Source: Antrodiella citrinella
Lineage: Eukaryota > Basidiomycota > Agaricomycetes > Polyporales > Steccherinaceae
Length of the DNA: 64,000 nt
Assembly: GCA_004802725.1 (NCBI GenBank)
Contig: SGPM01000062.1
Coordinates: forward strand, 1-64,000
Direction: 5' to 3'
The translations under genes and the position numbers were made by a program. Position 1 is the first letter of the stretch, and every line of letters starts with the position of its first letter. Of this stretch, positions 1 to 13,316 are shown piece by piece. Below the pieces are notes generated by a model that had not been told where the DNA came from, did not search any database, and saw only the letters and a program-made list of their open reading frames with translations.

Positions 1-2033
1 GAGCGAGGTGGGGTGATTGTACGATTCGTATTTGTAGTCGAGGCAGTGGGAGTGGGCGGAATGAATTGCAGCTCCGGTGCTGACTTGGCGGGAGTTAACG
101 CAGGTGGAATTGGCGAAGATCGCCCCATCCGGGGTTTCGACTCCTTCTCTTTCTCCCTCTCCTGCTCCCTTTCTTTCTTCTCCTCACCCGCTTTCTCGCC
201 ACTCGTCTCATCCGCAGTCTCGAGAAGATCCACTGCTTGCTTGCTTGTTCCTTCCTCCATCGGTTTCCGCTCAGCCTTGCGTTTAAGCATCCACCACAGC
301 GCGCCTGTAGCATCACATGCATCCGTCAAGACTGAATGCACGATCTGACCCGTATCAAATCCGATAGAGCTTAAGTTGTTTAGCAGGTCGCGTTCTAGTG
401 GCGTGGAGAAGATGATTGGTGCTGGTGTACTCAATAGGTTCGAGAAATCCTGAGGAGGAGGAGGGGGACCTTGGGGTATGTCGAAGGAGGCGGACGAAGG
501 TACATCAGGATTAGAAAGCGTTGACGACACGGAACGACGCTTCGTCCGGGCAGGAGTGCGACTCGGGAAAGCAGAGGGTGGACCCTTGGCAGATGCATTC
601 GACATTGTAGTGGTCCGCGAAATGGAAGGTCGCATATTGCTGTCCACGGGTAGAGATGCAGACTCGGGGTCGCCACTCTCATCGACAATGTCAGGGGTAC
701 GACGCTCGTTAGCGGTCAATTTCTTCAAGGCGAGTTCGTGGCGTTGCCGAACGTCAGCATCAGCGTCAGCAGGACTGGTGTGGAAAACATCATCGACGCC
801 GTTGTCGAGTGACACTGGTGTCGTCGGGAAGCTTTCACATGAGGCAGAATGAAATGTAGTGTTGGTCGCGGCGGAGGTCGTGGTGGTCAACTGTGGTCCG
901 GTTCCCATTGCGAGAGCATGTATAGGTGTTGGTGAGCCAGGAGGTGATGGGGGGATATAATTCGACGATGATGCAGTTGCAGGACCCGCAGCAGTAAACC
1001 AAGGATGGGCGAGAATTTGTGCAATCGTTAGTCGTTTAGTAGGGTCAGCAAGAAGAATATTCTTGATGAGATCGCGAGCCTCTGGAAAGGAGTAAAATAA
1101 GCTATCAGGACACTTGGACCCACGGCAGACGTTACCATTGGTGAGCCACTCCGGGTCCTCGAATTCCCCTTTGATGACCTTGTCCCTCATAATGTTGTCG
1201 TCATCATCGTCAAATGGGAGAGTTCCAGTGAGGAGGGTATACAAAATGATACCCAAAGACCATATGTCGACCTCTGCGTAAATCTAGCGTCAGTAATAGA
1301 CGTTGTAAGTCCACAGGAATGCGCAACATACCTGGTCCCAGGTATTTATTTGACAAGAGCATCTCCGGAGAAGCATAACCAGTCGTCCCGCAGAATGTTT
1401 CCAGTAATATGCCCTTCTCAAACTCACGAGTAAAACCAAAGTCTCCTAGCTTCACGCGGCATCTCTCGTCCAGCAATACGTTTTCCAGTTTGAGATCGCG
1501 ATGTACGATTCCCTTATCATGGACATATGCCACGGCCAGACAGAGTTGGCCGAATAGTGTCCGAGCCTCTTCTTCTCCCAAACGCCCCTTCTCAGCCAGG
1601 TAATCAAACAGCTCTCCACCAGAACACAGCTCCGTCACAAGCCAAATGTTGTTCTCCGTTGCAATAACCTCGTAGAGTTGAGTGACATGAGGGTAATGCA
1701 GTTGTCGATGGTGATGTATCTCCCTAGTCAGAGAGGACGACATGGCCTTTGGAATCTGTTTGATAGCGACCTTTATGCCTGTCAGGCGATGAATGCCCAT
1801 CCTAACCTTGCCATAGGTGCCTGTACGATCATTGTAAAATTCCCAATATATTCTGACATGTTTCAAATAGACGTACCTTCACCAATGACTCGTCCCAAAG
1901 TATAATTTCCTACTACTCTGATCTTCTGCGATGAGAGTTCCTTGCCTAACTCGTTGTAGGCGCTCGCAAGCTGAGCTCTATGATTCTGTACCTGCGAGAC
2001 AGAGCCAGTTGCGCGGTGGCCGTTTGCAGCCAT
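1..2033 (-). CDS. CAMK/CAMKL-type serine/threonine kinase, 3' end cut by window edge
   Basis: The protein starts with MAANGHRATG at 2033 and reads out of the left edge, so its C-terminus is missing. The kinase domain is spread over several exons. Visible motifs are the glycine loop GRVIGEG..YGKV, the ATP lysine in VAIKQIPK, the catalytic loop HRDLKLEN, DFG in LGDFGF, and the P+1 region GTTGYASPEML. After the domain comes a long Ser/Pro/Thr-rich tail containing a helical UBA-like segment around 285-400 (ERDLLNNLSSIGFD, then WWMLKRKAERK), as found in fungal CAMKL kinases of the Kin4/AMPK-related kind. These are usually cell-cycle or nutrient-linked signalling kinases. The subfamily is an inference; the kinase call is firm. 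Confidence 0.85.
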
Positions 2034-2319
2034 AATGACATTTACAGGAGAAATAAAGGAATGACAGAGGTAGGTGGGTTGAAGAGAGAAGTTACAAGAG
2101 CTTGATGGAGTTGAATAAGTCTTTCCAAGATGGACCAAACCAAGACCAGTCTTCTGCAGACAAGGTACACAAGTCGTGAACAGGCGCCCGTACTCCACAG
2201 CAACCGTCACAAGCACGTGCATCTGTCACGTCACGACATTCGCAGTTTCGCGTGAAGATGGCAAAACAGAACACCGTCAAGACATACTGTAGTAGCAACT
2301 GAGAACAGGTGCGAAGTGT

Positions 2320-5300
2320 CTATGACTTTCCTTTCTTTCCCTTCCTCTCCTTCCGTTTCCTTCCAATCAGTGAACCGAGATTCGCTCCAGGTTTGGCATC
2401 CGAGCTAGCACTGGCAGCAGCTTTTGAATCAGGCTTCGAGACGCGAGGCTTCTTTTGAGGTCGTTCCTCATCCTTAACCTCAGTCTTGACTGACGTTTTT
2501 GACGAGCGTCGTTGAGACCTTTTATCGTCGGTACCTGTCGGTCCCTAATAAAAACAAATTATCAGTGAGACTGAATGCAAAATGAAAAAAAAAATCATAT
2601 ACGTACGTCCTTCTGCACCTGTTGGAATGCAGCGCGCCGCTTCACGACCTGCACATTCTCAATGGAGAATTCAACGATCAAGGTCCCTTTCGATGGCTTC
2701 TTTCCCCTCTCCTCCAGCTCCTTCTTCAGACGCTCCAACCTTCCGTCCTCCGTTGACTTAGTCTTTTCAGCCTTGATCAAATCCCGTACCTCCTCCTTCC
2801 ACCATTCCTCGAAGAGCGCTCCGATCTCTGCATTGTTGTTCGCCCATCGAAGGACACGGAGCGCGTCTGCGTGTGAATGCATCTCGAGGAAAGCGTATCC
2901 TCTGCTGCGCCCCTTGCCGGTAACCGGATCGACGCGGTCGTGTTGGCGCACAACCTTCGATTGCTTCACGCCAGTATTGCGGCCCTTGGCCCTCGGTTTA
3001 CCCTTCTCTTGCTTGATGGGTTCCCCATTCTCGTCCTCGTCCTCGGGCTCCAGTAACTCGTCCTCAGTCAGGCCCACTCTCTTCTTCGCTTTGAATTCCG
3101 CTTGGAACGACCGACACGCATGTATCGCCAGACGTTTGAGCATGCGCTCGGTAGCGAATAGAGGGAGCTGCCTAACACTGAGACGTGTTTTTGACACGTA
3201 CAAGGACGGGTTCGATCGGAGCAGAGTACGTCGGGCATTGAAGGACGCGGTGCGCTTCTCAAGATCAGCGGCACTGATTGTTGCAGCGGCGGGAGTGTTT
3301 GGTATGATGGCTAGACGAAGGCATAAGTAGAGAACTCGTGCTGAGTCTTATCGAAATTACTCACTGCCTTCACGTAGCAGATACACATTCCTCTTATCAG
3401 CCTTCTCCCTCTGTCTCTCTCCAGCCTCTTTCAGCTTGCCAGCTTCGTCTCGGGTGACAGCACGAATGACGTCCATCGATCGGCCGTGCAAGACAAGGCT
3501 CTTGGCAACTGACGCTGAGGGATCTGGTGTCAGGAGAGAGGGAAGCTTGAACGGATTCTTCTTGGCCTGATTCAAGGTGAGCGACAACACGATACAGATA
3601 CTGTCTTCGACTTACTACAGCGCTGACTTCACCAGTCGTCTCCGCACGAAGTATCTCGCTCTGTTCAACTGCCTTGTCGGCATCGGCTATGTTCCAGAAG
3701 CACACGAAACCTGTTCCTCTTGAACGTCCAGTATCGTGTTCCATAGTGATGCGTGCGTATCTAAGGGGTCCAAACGCCCGGAAGCTGCGAAAAATATCGT
3801 TAGTTGCACTCCGGGCAGTACGACAGAGTCACTCACACAGTCCTGAGCTCATCGTCTGTGGCTTCGAAGGGCACGTTGCGAACAAAAAGTGTAGTCCCTG
3901 TCTCTGGTGGAGGGAGAGTCGGTCTGCCGGGGTTCTCATCCACATCCATCTGGTTGTCTTCGTCTTCGTCTTCGTCATCTTCGCTTCCGTCTCCATCATG
4001 AACACCAATGTGACTGCCATCGCTTCCCTCGCTCTCCGATCCCGATGATTCTGACTCCTCGTCTTCGTCTCCATCCTCCCCTGCTGCTTCAGCTTCGTCT
4101 TCTTGTATCTTCGTCTTCGCCTCTTCCCACTTTGCCTTACTCAAGGCCCAATCGACCGCTATGACCCTCTCATCTGAATCGTGCGTTCCTTCCGCCTCCT
4201 CATCGTCCTCCTCTTCTTCGTCCTCTCCTTCCCCACCCTCTGCTGCCTTCTTCTCTCTTCTTGCCTTCTCCTTCTCTTTGATCTTCTTCTCCTCCCTTCT
4301 CAGCTTCTTTTTCTTCTGCTTATCCCTCACCAACGCATCTGCCATCCCCGCACTGACTTTTGTCCCATTCGCGCCTTCAATAGCATTTTCCGCGTCCTTC
4401 TTGCTCAGCATCCACACAAACGCGTATCCTTTCATCCTCTGTTTCGTAGTCCTGTCCTCGGCTTTCACATCACCTGCCTTTGCCGCCATCGCCGGTATGT
4501 GGATGGAGTGAATGGGGCCGTAAGGCAGGAAGACAGACCGCAAGTCCTGTTCGGTGATGTTCCAGGGCAAGTTTCGTACGATAAGTCGGCTCGCGTTAGT
4601 CGGAGCAGGAACAGCAGATCTCTTGGATGTGGAGGGAGTAGCCTCCTCTCCCTCTCCATTTTCCTGCTTCGGCTTTTTAGATTGCTTCTGAGCGGTGGGC
4701 TTGGCGAGACCGTCCATACGCTTTTTGAGCGTTACGGAGAGCAGGGAACCCTTGAAAACGTGCGCGTGTAACTTGTTCACGGCCTCCGATGCGGTTGCCG
4801 GTGTAGTGAACAATACGTGAGCTGCACATAGATGTGAGCCAACTTTCAGACGTTCGCAAATGTGCGGGACATACCGATACTCGGGTCCTCCACATCATCT
4901 TTCTTGACCGGCCATTCGGCCTTCTCAGCACCTGCGTACTTCCGCATCTTTTTCCACAGAGTGTTCGAATCCAGAGCTCCGGGGAGTCCGCTTACGACGA
5001 CCGTACGGATTGCCAGGGGATCCTTGGGACCCGTTGGTTGTTTTGGTTGTTTTGGTGTGGTCTCTGGGCGTAGAACGTTCGGTTCTCTCTTGACATTGGG
5101 GTCTCTGGGCGTGTCTCTGTGCATGTGCTTCAACTCGGAATGAGATTGTATGCTCTGGAGATTTCGTGCAATTTACTCACTTTACTGGTATCGGGCCAAG
5201 CCGCACGTAGTTTCCTTCTGTCAAGTAAAATCCCCGTTCCATCTTCGTTGACTTTGTCAAACGCAAGCTGCGCGTCCTCCTTGATTGCGAACGAGACATA

Positions 5301-5568
5301 TCCAACACCTTTGGACGATCCGGTGCTCTGGTCCAAAACAACGAACGCAGACCGCACTGGTCCTAGGTCGGAGAATAGGGTATTCAAATCTGTCGAAGTA
5401 GCAGAGTACGGCAGATTGGAGACAAATATGGTTGTCCTAAGAAGTGAAAGAACGTCTTAGGATTTGCGTCAATTTGGGAGCAGAAAAAGTAACTCACCCT
5501 TTGCGAGGCTCTGTGGAATCATCTTCTCGCTCCTTTCGCTTTCCAAGTGATGTCTCTGCTTCAGCCAT
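2320..5568 (-). CDS. NOP4: Nop4/RBM28-like nucleolar RNA-binding protein with four RRMs
   Basis: Begins MAEAETSLGKRKERED at 5568 and ends GRKRKERKGKKGKS with its stop at 2320-2322, across about eight exons and roughly 950 residues. RRM1 (FSDLGPVRSAFVV, KGVGYVSF) comes first, then RRM2 (TVVVSGLPGALD). RRM3 (LIVRNLPWNITEQDLR) and RRM4 (TLFVRNVPFEATDDELR, GTGFVCF) follow. A long acidic Glu/Asp/Ser linker lies between RRM3 and RRM4, and the tail is Lys-rich. The order and the charged linker match yeast Nop4 and human RBM28, needed for 60S subunit assembly in the nucleolus. It is transcribed away from MAGO across a short shared promoter. Confidence 0.9.
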
Positions 5569-5762
5569 GTTCCAAACAATTTTGTGATTGCAGATGAGTC
5601 CACAAAATCAAGCAGCAAGTCGGTCAGAAGAGTGAAGCAATGAAGTCACGACCGTTAGCCGGTAATAATCTTTCCATCGGCGCTCGCGGCTTTTTATGGG
5701 CGTCAACAGCACTAGCAACTTGAACTTGTTCCACCACCTTCTCGACAATCATCGCAAGCACA
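5569..5762. promoter_or_regulatory. Compact divergent promoter between NOP4 and MAGO
   Basis: Only 194 bases separate the NOP4 start codon (minus strand) from the MAGO start codon (plus strand), so both 5' UTRs and core promoters must lie here. I saw no clear TATA box, which fits housekeeping genes. Confidence 0.6.
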
Positions 5763-6573
5763 ATGACGTCCCACGACAACGATCCCTTCTACCTCCGGTA
5801 CGATTTTTCGTGAAGAAAGTCTCGCGGCGTGTGCGGTAATCGCTCACGCCGTTCTCCTGAAGTTATTAGTAAGTCTCAGCTCGTGTCGTCGCGTAGACTA
5901 CATCACTGACAACTTTGGGTGTGTTCAGTACAGGTCACTCTGGCAAGCACGGACATGAGTTCCTCGAGTTTGAGTACTCTCATGGAAGGTTGCGGTATGC
6001 GAACAACTCCAACTACCGCAACGACAGTCTGATTCGCAAAGAAAGTACGTACTGCGTCACCCTGTATTAGGTTCCATCGTCCACTAATAGCGGGCCATTG
6101 TGAAGTGTGGGTTGGGCCGCTGGTGGTGAAGGAGCTGAAGAGGATTGTGGAATCTAGTGATATCACAAAGTGCGTACTACAGCCTAGTTTTCGTGTCGCC
6201 ACGAGTTGACTCTCATCTTTAATTCGCAGAGAAGACGACGCTCACTGGCCGAAGAAGAACATCGTCGGCAAGCAGGAGCTTGAAATCCGTGTTGGCAACG
6301 ACCATATCGCTTTTGAGGTTTGTACGCCACATTCTCATTATCGAGGCCATTAAAACTGACAATTCCCATGCAGACGGCAAAGATTGGCTCCCTTGTCGAC
6401 ATCCAGGACAGCGAGGACCCCGAGGGTCTTCGTGTGTTCTACTATCTTGTTCAGGATCTTAGAGTACGTTGCAATATCTTCACCGTTGTTCGGCGTCACT
6501 CATGATTGAACGTTATACACAGTGTTTCATTTTCTCGCTCATTTCTCTTCACTTCAAAATCAAGCCTATCTAA
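5763..6573 (+). CDS. MAGO: Mago nashi, exon-junction complex core subunit
   Basis: Start [12 protein letters not shown] at 5763, then [71 protein letters not shown] and the end [13 protein letters not shown] with stop at 6571-6573. This is essentially the whole conserved family at its usual length of about 147 residues, split by several short introns. Mago binds Y14/RBM8A and locks eIF4A3 on spliced mRNA in the exon-junction complex. Its presence fits the intron-dense genome. No defects seen. Confidence 0.95.
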
Positions 6574-7049
6574 AAGATGACCTCGCTATGTTCTGCCTGC
6601 TTTTTCTTGGGGCCTTCGTGCTTTGTACCTGAATACATGGTGTTGTGCTCAATCACGAATGTTGCTGTGTATCTGATCACGTTCCCTTCTCTGGAGGAGC
6701 CTCGAATCTTGTCGGAAGACTGCTCGTATCTCGCGGATTCATCAAATATGACATCGAGAACGCCATGCTTGCGCCACAGGTCAGTGCGGAACGTAAACTT
6801 CTTTCGCTGCACTATATAAGGTTCAGGTCTGTATATGATCCCCTCTACAGCATGTTCTCGATGCGACGAACGGCTCGGCAACGTTGCAAATGTCTCGACC
6901 GCAGAGCGCAGCTTCGAAGCTTCGCCTTGCGTCGACCTCGAGGTCCTAATGGCTGCGGACGATGCTTCCATGCCACACGCCTCAAAGTCATGTTCATATC
7001 TATATATCCTGAACAATGACTGTCCTAGTAACAGCTATCATTGTGCACC
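6574..7049. other. Intergenic: MAGO 3' region and GTPase promoter
   Basis: Open frames exist on both strands (up to about 148 codons on the minus strand), but none resembles a protein family and none has plausible flanking exons. I read this as 3' UTR plus promoter. Confidence 0.4.
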
Positions 7050-8312
7050 ATGGCGATTGACCAGCTTGAAGAGCTCACTGTAGCGTAAGTCTTGTTGTAC
7101 ATGGCATTATAAGATGTCCTTCATTGATTATGGTTTGTCGGAGCTCAGCATCATGGGAGCAACGGGAACGGGAAAATCTACCGTCAGTACTAGTCTCCTC
7201 ATCCCACAGATTTTTTGGCCTGAGCAGACAGGAAGCAATGCAGTTTGTCAACTTAGCCAGCGGCTCGCACTTCCTTGTAGGAGCAGGGCTGCGCTCTTGC
7301 ACTCCAGAAGTGCAAGTTTCCGATGCGTTCACGCTGTCCAGACACAGAATGCGGTTGATCGACACGCCTGGGTTCGACGACACGACCCAGAGCGACGCAC
7401 AGATATTGAAGATGATCGCAGAATATCTTGCAAACACGTATGTTCTCTTCCTCGCTGCAGCTGTCCCCTCACAACTTCATCAAGTCATTTCCTGTTTGTC
7501 GCAGGTATCGTCTGGGAAAGAAACTGAGCGGCATCATCTACATGCACCGCATCTCGGACCCCAAGATGAGCGGTGTATCCAAACGCAACTTCGGCATGTT
7601 CAGAAGTCTCTGCGGCGAGAAGACACTGCGGAACGTCGTCATTGTCACCAACATGTGGGGCCTCGTTGAACAGCATGTGGGCGACGCCAGAGAGCACGAG
7701 CTGGCGACCGACGACACTCTGTTCAAACCGGTCTTGGATAAAGGTGCGGTGATGGTGCGACATGATGGTACGGTCGAATCGGCGCACCGGGTCCTGCAGA
7801 GTTTCGTGGCCAATCATCCTGAGGCGCTGGCGATCCAGACCGAGGTTGTGGACGATCAGAGGGGTCTGGATGGGACGACTGCGGGATTAGCACTTCAAGA
7901 AGAAATGACGCGGCAGATGGAAGAAACTAAACGTCGTCAAGAGGAGCAAGTCAAGAAGGTACAGGAAGCGACGGCAGCCGCTCTTCGTGAACAGGAAGAA
8001 CGCCAAGCTGCTGAGATCGGGAGGGCGAAGCTAGAGATGGAGGAACACATGAGACGAGCTCAGGAAGAGCAGGAGAGGGAGACAGCTAGACAAGCGGCGG
8101 AGAGGAGACAGGAAGAAGAGAGAAGGAGGGAGCTCGAGGCAGCTATGGCGGCGGAACAGGAGGCTCAGCGGAAGATCGAGGAGGAACAACGACGGGTGCA
8201 AGCTGAGATGGAGCAGAGAGCTAGAGAGGCAGAAGCAGAAATCGTTAGGATGAGGGAAGAGGTTCAACGGATGGAGAATGAGAGGCATAACGGCGGTTGC
8301 AATATTTTCTGA
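7050..8312 (+). CDS. AIG1/GIMAP-like P-loop GTPase with coiled-coil tail and C-terminal CaaX-like motif
   Basis: Start MAIDQLEELTVA at 7050. After one intron comes the P-loop IMGATGTGKST, which splices to FVNLASGSHFLVGAGL. The switch II region LIDTPGFDDT follows, then GIIYMHRISDPKMSG, a family signature, and a likely base-recognition strand VVIVTNMW. The last third is a long Glu/Arg/Gln-rich coiled coil (about 7900-8270). The protein ends GGCNIF, fitting a CaaX prenylation box (Cys-Asn-Ile-Phe). Such GTPases are multicopy in agaricomycetes with poorly known roles. Membrane tethering through the tail is an inference. Stop at 8310-8312. Confidence 0.85.
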
Positions 8313-8428
8313 GGTATCTCTGCGATCGTCATCTTCCACCACCAATTTGACAAGATCCTCGACGAGTTAGGTATATGATTTTGTTTGGTATTCTTTTTGT
8401 CCGCTCCTCTTACATTGCTTGTAATCCA

Positions 8429-9632
8429 TCATTCCCTATATCCGACACGGTTGACTGCCAACCAGAACTCACTACCACCTTCTTCACACCATCCTAGTGG
8501 ACCTAGGTCGCACTCCGCACACAACAAGAGCTTGACACCTTTTCCACTTCCGGTCGAATTCGGGACTAAACGTTAATTCCTGTAAGACATATGCACAGAT
8601 AAAAGGTGCAAAATACGCACTTTGTTGGGAGCCAACGCCACGGGAGAAACCGATGTTCTCGAATGCCATTGCATTCGGAGTAACCTTCCACCAGTGTGTC
8701 AAAGCAGGAGGAATCGGAAGGGGAGCAAGATGCGGACTCTCCAGGCCTTGAGGCTCGAGCTGCGCACTAGGTCTCTCGACCAAAGCTGCCACCCGATTCT
8801 TCAGAATGATACTCCCGCAGCCTGACCTAGGGCACAGCAGATCATATTTGTTTGAGGTAACGTCCAAGACGAGATCTTGCACGCCATTGGCAAAGGAAGC
8901 GAGTAGACGAGAGACCGGCCTATTGCGATTTGTAGATGATTTTTGCAGAGCTTCCCATAATCCAGGCGGATACTGAGGATCCGCAGCTGGCTCTGGAGCA
9001 GCGAGAACAAGTCGCATCTCAAACCAAGGACGTGATCCGTGTACCACCGCACTCTTCCCTACAGTCTCAAAGCCCGCCTTCGTATACAGCTCCACCATCT
9101 GCTCGTGTGTTATGAGGAGGATACGTTGGTACGGCATATCTCCTCCTCCGGACGCCTTGGCCAGACGTGACGCGTACTCTTTCAGTAAACCGAGCGCAAC
9201 ACCCTTCCGTTGATGTTCTGGAGCCACACAGATAGAATGGATGCACACAGATGATGACCCAGGTACATGTGTGCTCATAGACTCATGAGTGAGTGTTTCG
9301 GAGGGCGAGAGGGTCGAGCAGATGTAGCCGATGAGGGACTGCGAACCATCCGATGCTGAAACGTATGCACCCAGAAACAAATCGGGTGCTTGGGACTGCC
9401 GGTACCTTGAAAGACCGCTCAGTTACTTCATGTCTTGCATGGTCAGAAGAAGAAGCGTGTGCGTACTGAAACGCTTCCAAAGATGCAGCCTCATCTGTTG
9501 GAAAGCCTGCGTACATTCATTAGGACGTGGATGATCAGTCAAGGTAGCAGAACATCCACCGATGATTTCAATGGCATGAGCAGCCGGAACGTCTGTCGGA
9601 GGCACCAACTTATATGATAGATCCGATGACAT
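8429..9632 (-). CDS. GNAT N-acetyltransferase fused to a C-terminal Mss4-like zinc domain
   Basis: Start MSSDLSYKLVPPTD at 9632. Two short introns lead to the arylalkylamine/polyamine-acetyltransferase-like GNAT part: GFPTDEAASLEAFQ, APDLFLGAYVS, SICVAPEHQRKGVALGLL (acetyl-CoA loop QRKGVALG), and YTKAGFETVGKS. The frame continues without a stop into an Mss4/Dss4 domain: NKYDLLCPR..CGSIIL (first Cys pair), HWWKV, FENIGFSR. After one intron follow LLLCAECDLGPLGW (second Cys pair) and a short tail ending VNRVGYRE, stop 8429-8431. Mss4 proteins bind Rab GTPases and zinc. Two genes read as one is possible, but no stop or second promoter lies between the parts. Confidence 0.8.
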
Positions 9633-10404
9633 TTGTGAGTATGAAGCTGTGAGCAAGTTGGACAAGGAAGTCAAGATCAAGTTGGCACTGGACCGAGCGG
9701 AACTAGGCGAGCGTCGATCAAAGTCACCGAAAAGGAAAGTGTCAAGAAACCACTTCTTGTCTCAGCCCATCGTTTCCTCCAGCAGCACCTCTGTATTCTC
9801 TCCAACAGGCGGTCATGTGGCTCGAAGTTTCGCGAATCTCACAAGTCGTGACTCAAGATCATCTGAACCAACGCGGGCCGTTCTTCTGCTGATCACAGGT
9901 CGAAGGCAACGAGAATATTGATTTTGTGGTGTATGCACAAGGTACATCCCCGACCGTACCCGCTGCTGCGAGTGCTCCTCGAGCAGATAAATGATTCTGG
10001 AGACGAATGGCACGTCCGTCAGCGCCATGACCTTCTATCGCCGGATTGTATATGTCAGCTTGATGTCAGTCAGCAGTGAGAGACCGCCCAGATGAAATTT
10101 TGGTATTTGAATACTCTTCGTTTACTTGCCCGTGCAACGTTAGAAGCAGTTTGAGTTGTCAATATTTCAATGTCCATCTGGCATCTACTCTTTATTGACA
10201 AGTTGCAATAACAAGAAAGTTGGACACGGCCCGTGAGATTGAGATCTTACGGTTTCGGATAGATAATAATAAGTTTCCGACCTACAATTTGGCGGCGCTC
10301 ATCCAGCTCTCACAGGCTCGCCATCCCCCAAATACAAGGGCGCAGCGCGATCCTCTTCATCTCTCTTCGTGAACATCCTAACGTCCTCCAATTACTCGCC
10401 CGAC
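9633..10404. other. Divergent intergenic region between the GNAT-Mss4 gene and YPK1
   Basis: About 770 bases with no recognisable coding sequence. It should hold both promoters. The open frame at 9649-9921 resembles nothing I know. Confidence 0.4.
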
Positions 10405-12571
<2,167 letters not shown>

Positions 12572-13316
12572 TTCATGACTGGCGCGTCTCATCCGGCGCC
12601 CCCTCTCTACGCACCGTCTGTGCCGGGCTCAGACTCCCCTGTCCAGCGCATTTCTGCCCAACCTCCGTCCCTTCGTGAGGTCCATCCACCCATCATCTCT
12701 GAAATTTCGTTCGCCCAGAGATGACCATCTGCTCACCATTCGTCCTCACCATCTCCTGTTTCCATCTTCGTCCTTCCAACTGATGCGTGATTCCAATTTC
12801 CACAATCACAACATGTTTGTTTCCCTGTGTCTTGAATTTTTATTTATCCACGCAACCGCGTCACCGCCGTGTTCTTGTTGTATGGCACTAGCTTCCCTCT
12901 CCTGTTGTTCTCTCACAAACGGACAAAAGATTTCTCCCATTTTTGTATCCCTCAGACTCATCTTTCACATTCTTTCTCGATGATCTCTATCTTCCGTTTG
13001 TCTATAGCTATTCGAGTGGGACTTGATGTACGATGGTCGCGGTGCCAATATTATTTGTGCATGTAAATGAGCAATCGAGCTCGGTATGTCGAGATCTAAG
13101 CGCCAAAGATTTAGGATGATCGAAAACCACGTGGAATATTATATTACAAGCCATGGAGTGTGGCGGGCAGTTCGGTTGGGACACTTTGGCCACCGCACAC
13201 ACCGCTCTATTTTTCCAACTCGTGCTTTTTCTCGTCAGATAACTTGTTTTGAACACTTTCATAACACATAAAGTGTCAAAAATACTTGTTGTGCTTGTTT
13301 GCCGAAGTCTCGCAAC
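12572..13316. other. Intergenic: YPK1 3' region and GLE1 promoter
   Basis: About 745 bases rich in pyrimidine runs. Only short frames without family resemblance. Most of it is probably YPK1 3' UTR. Confidence 0.4.

Noticed and set aside
6577..7019. Plus-strand frames after MAGO as an additional gene
   Set aside because: Some stretches look protein-like, but frames are interrupted, no splice-consistent structure emerged and no family was recognised.
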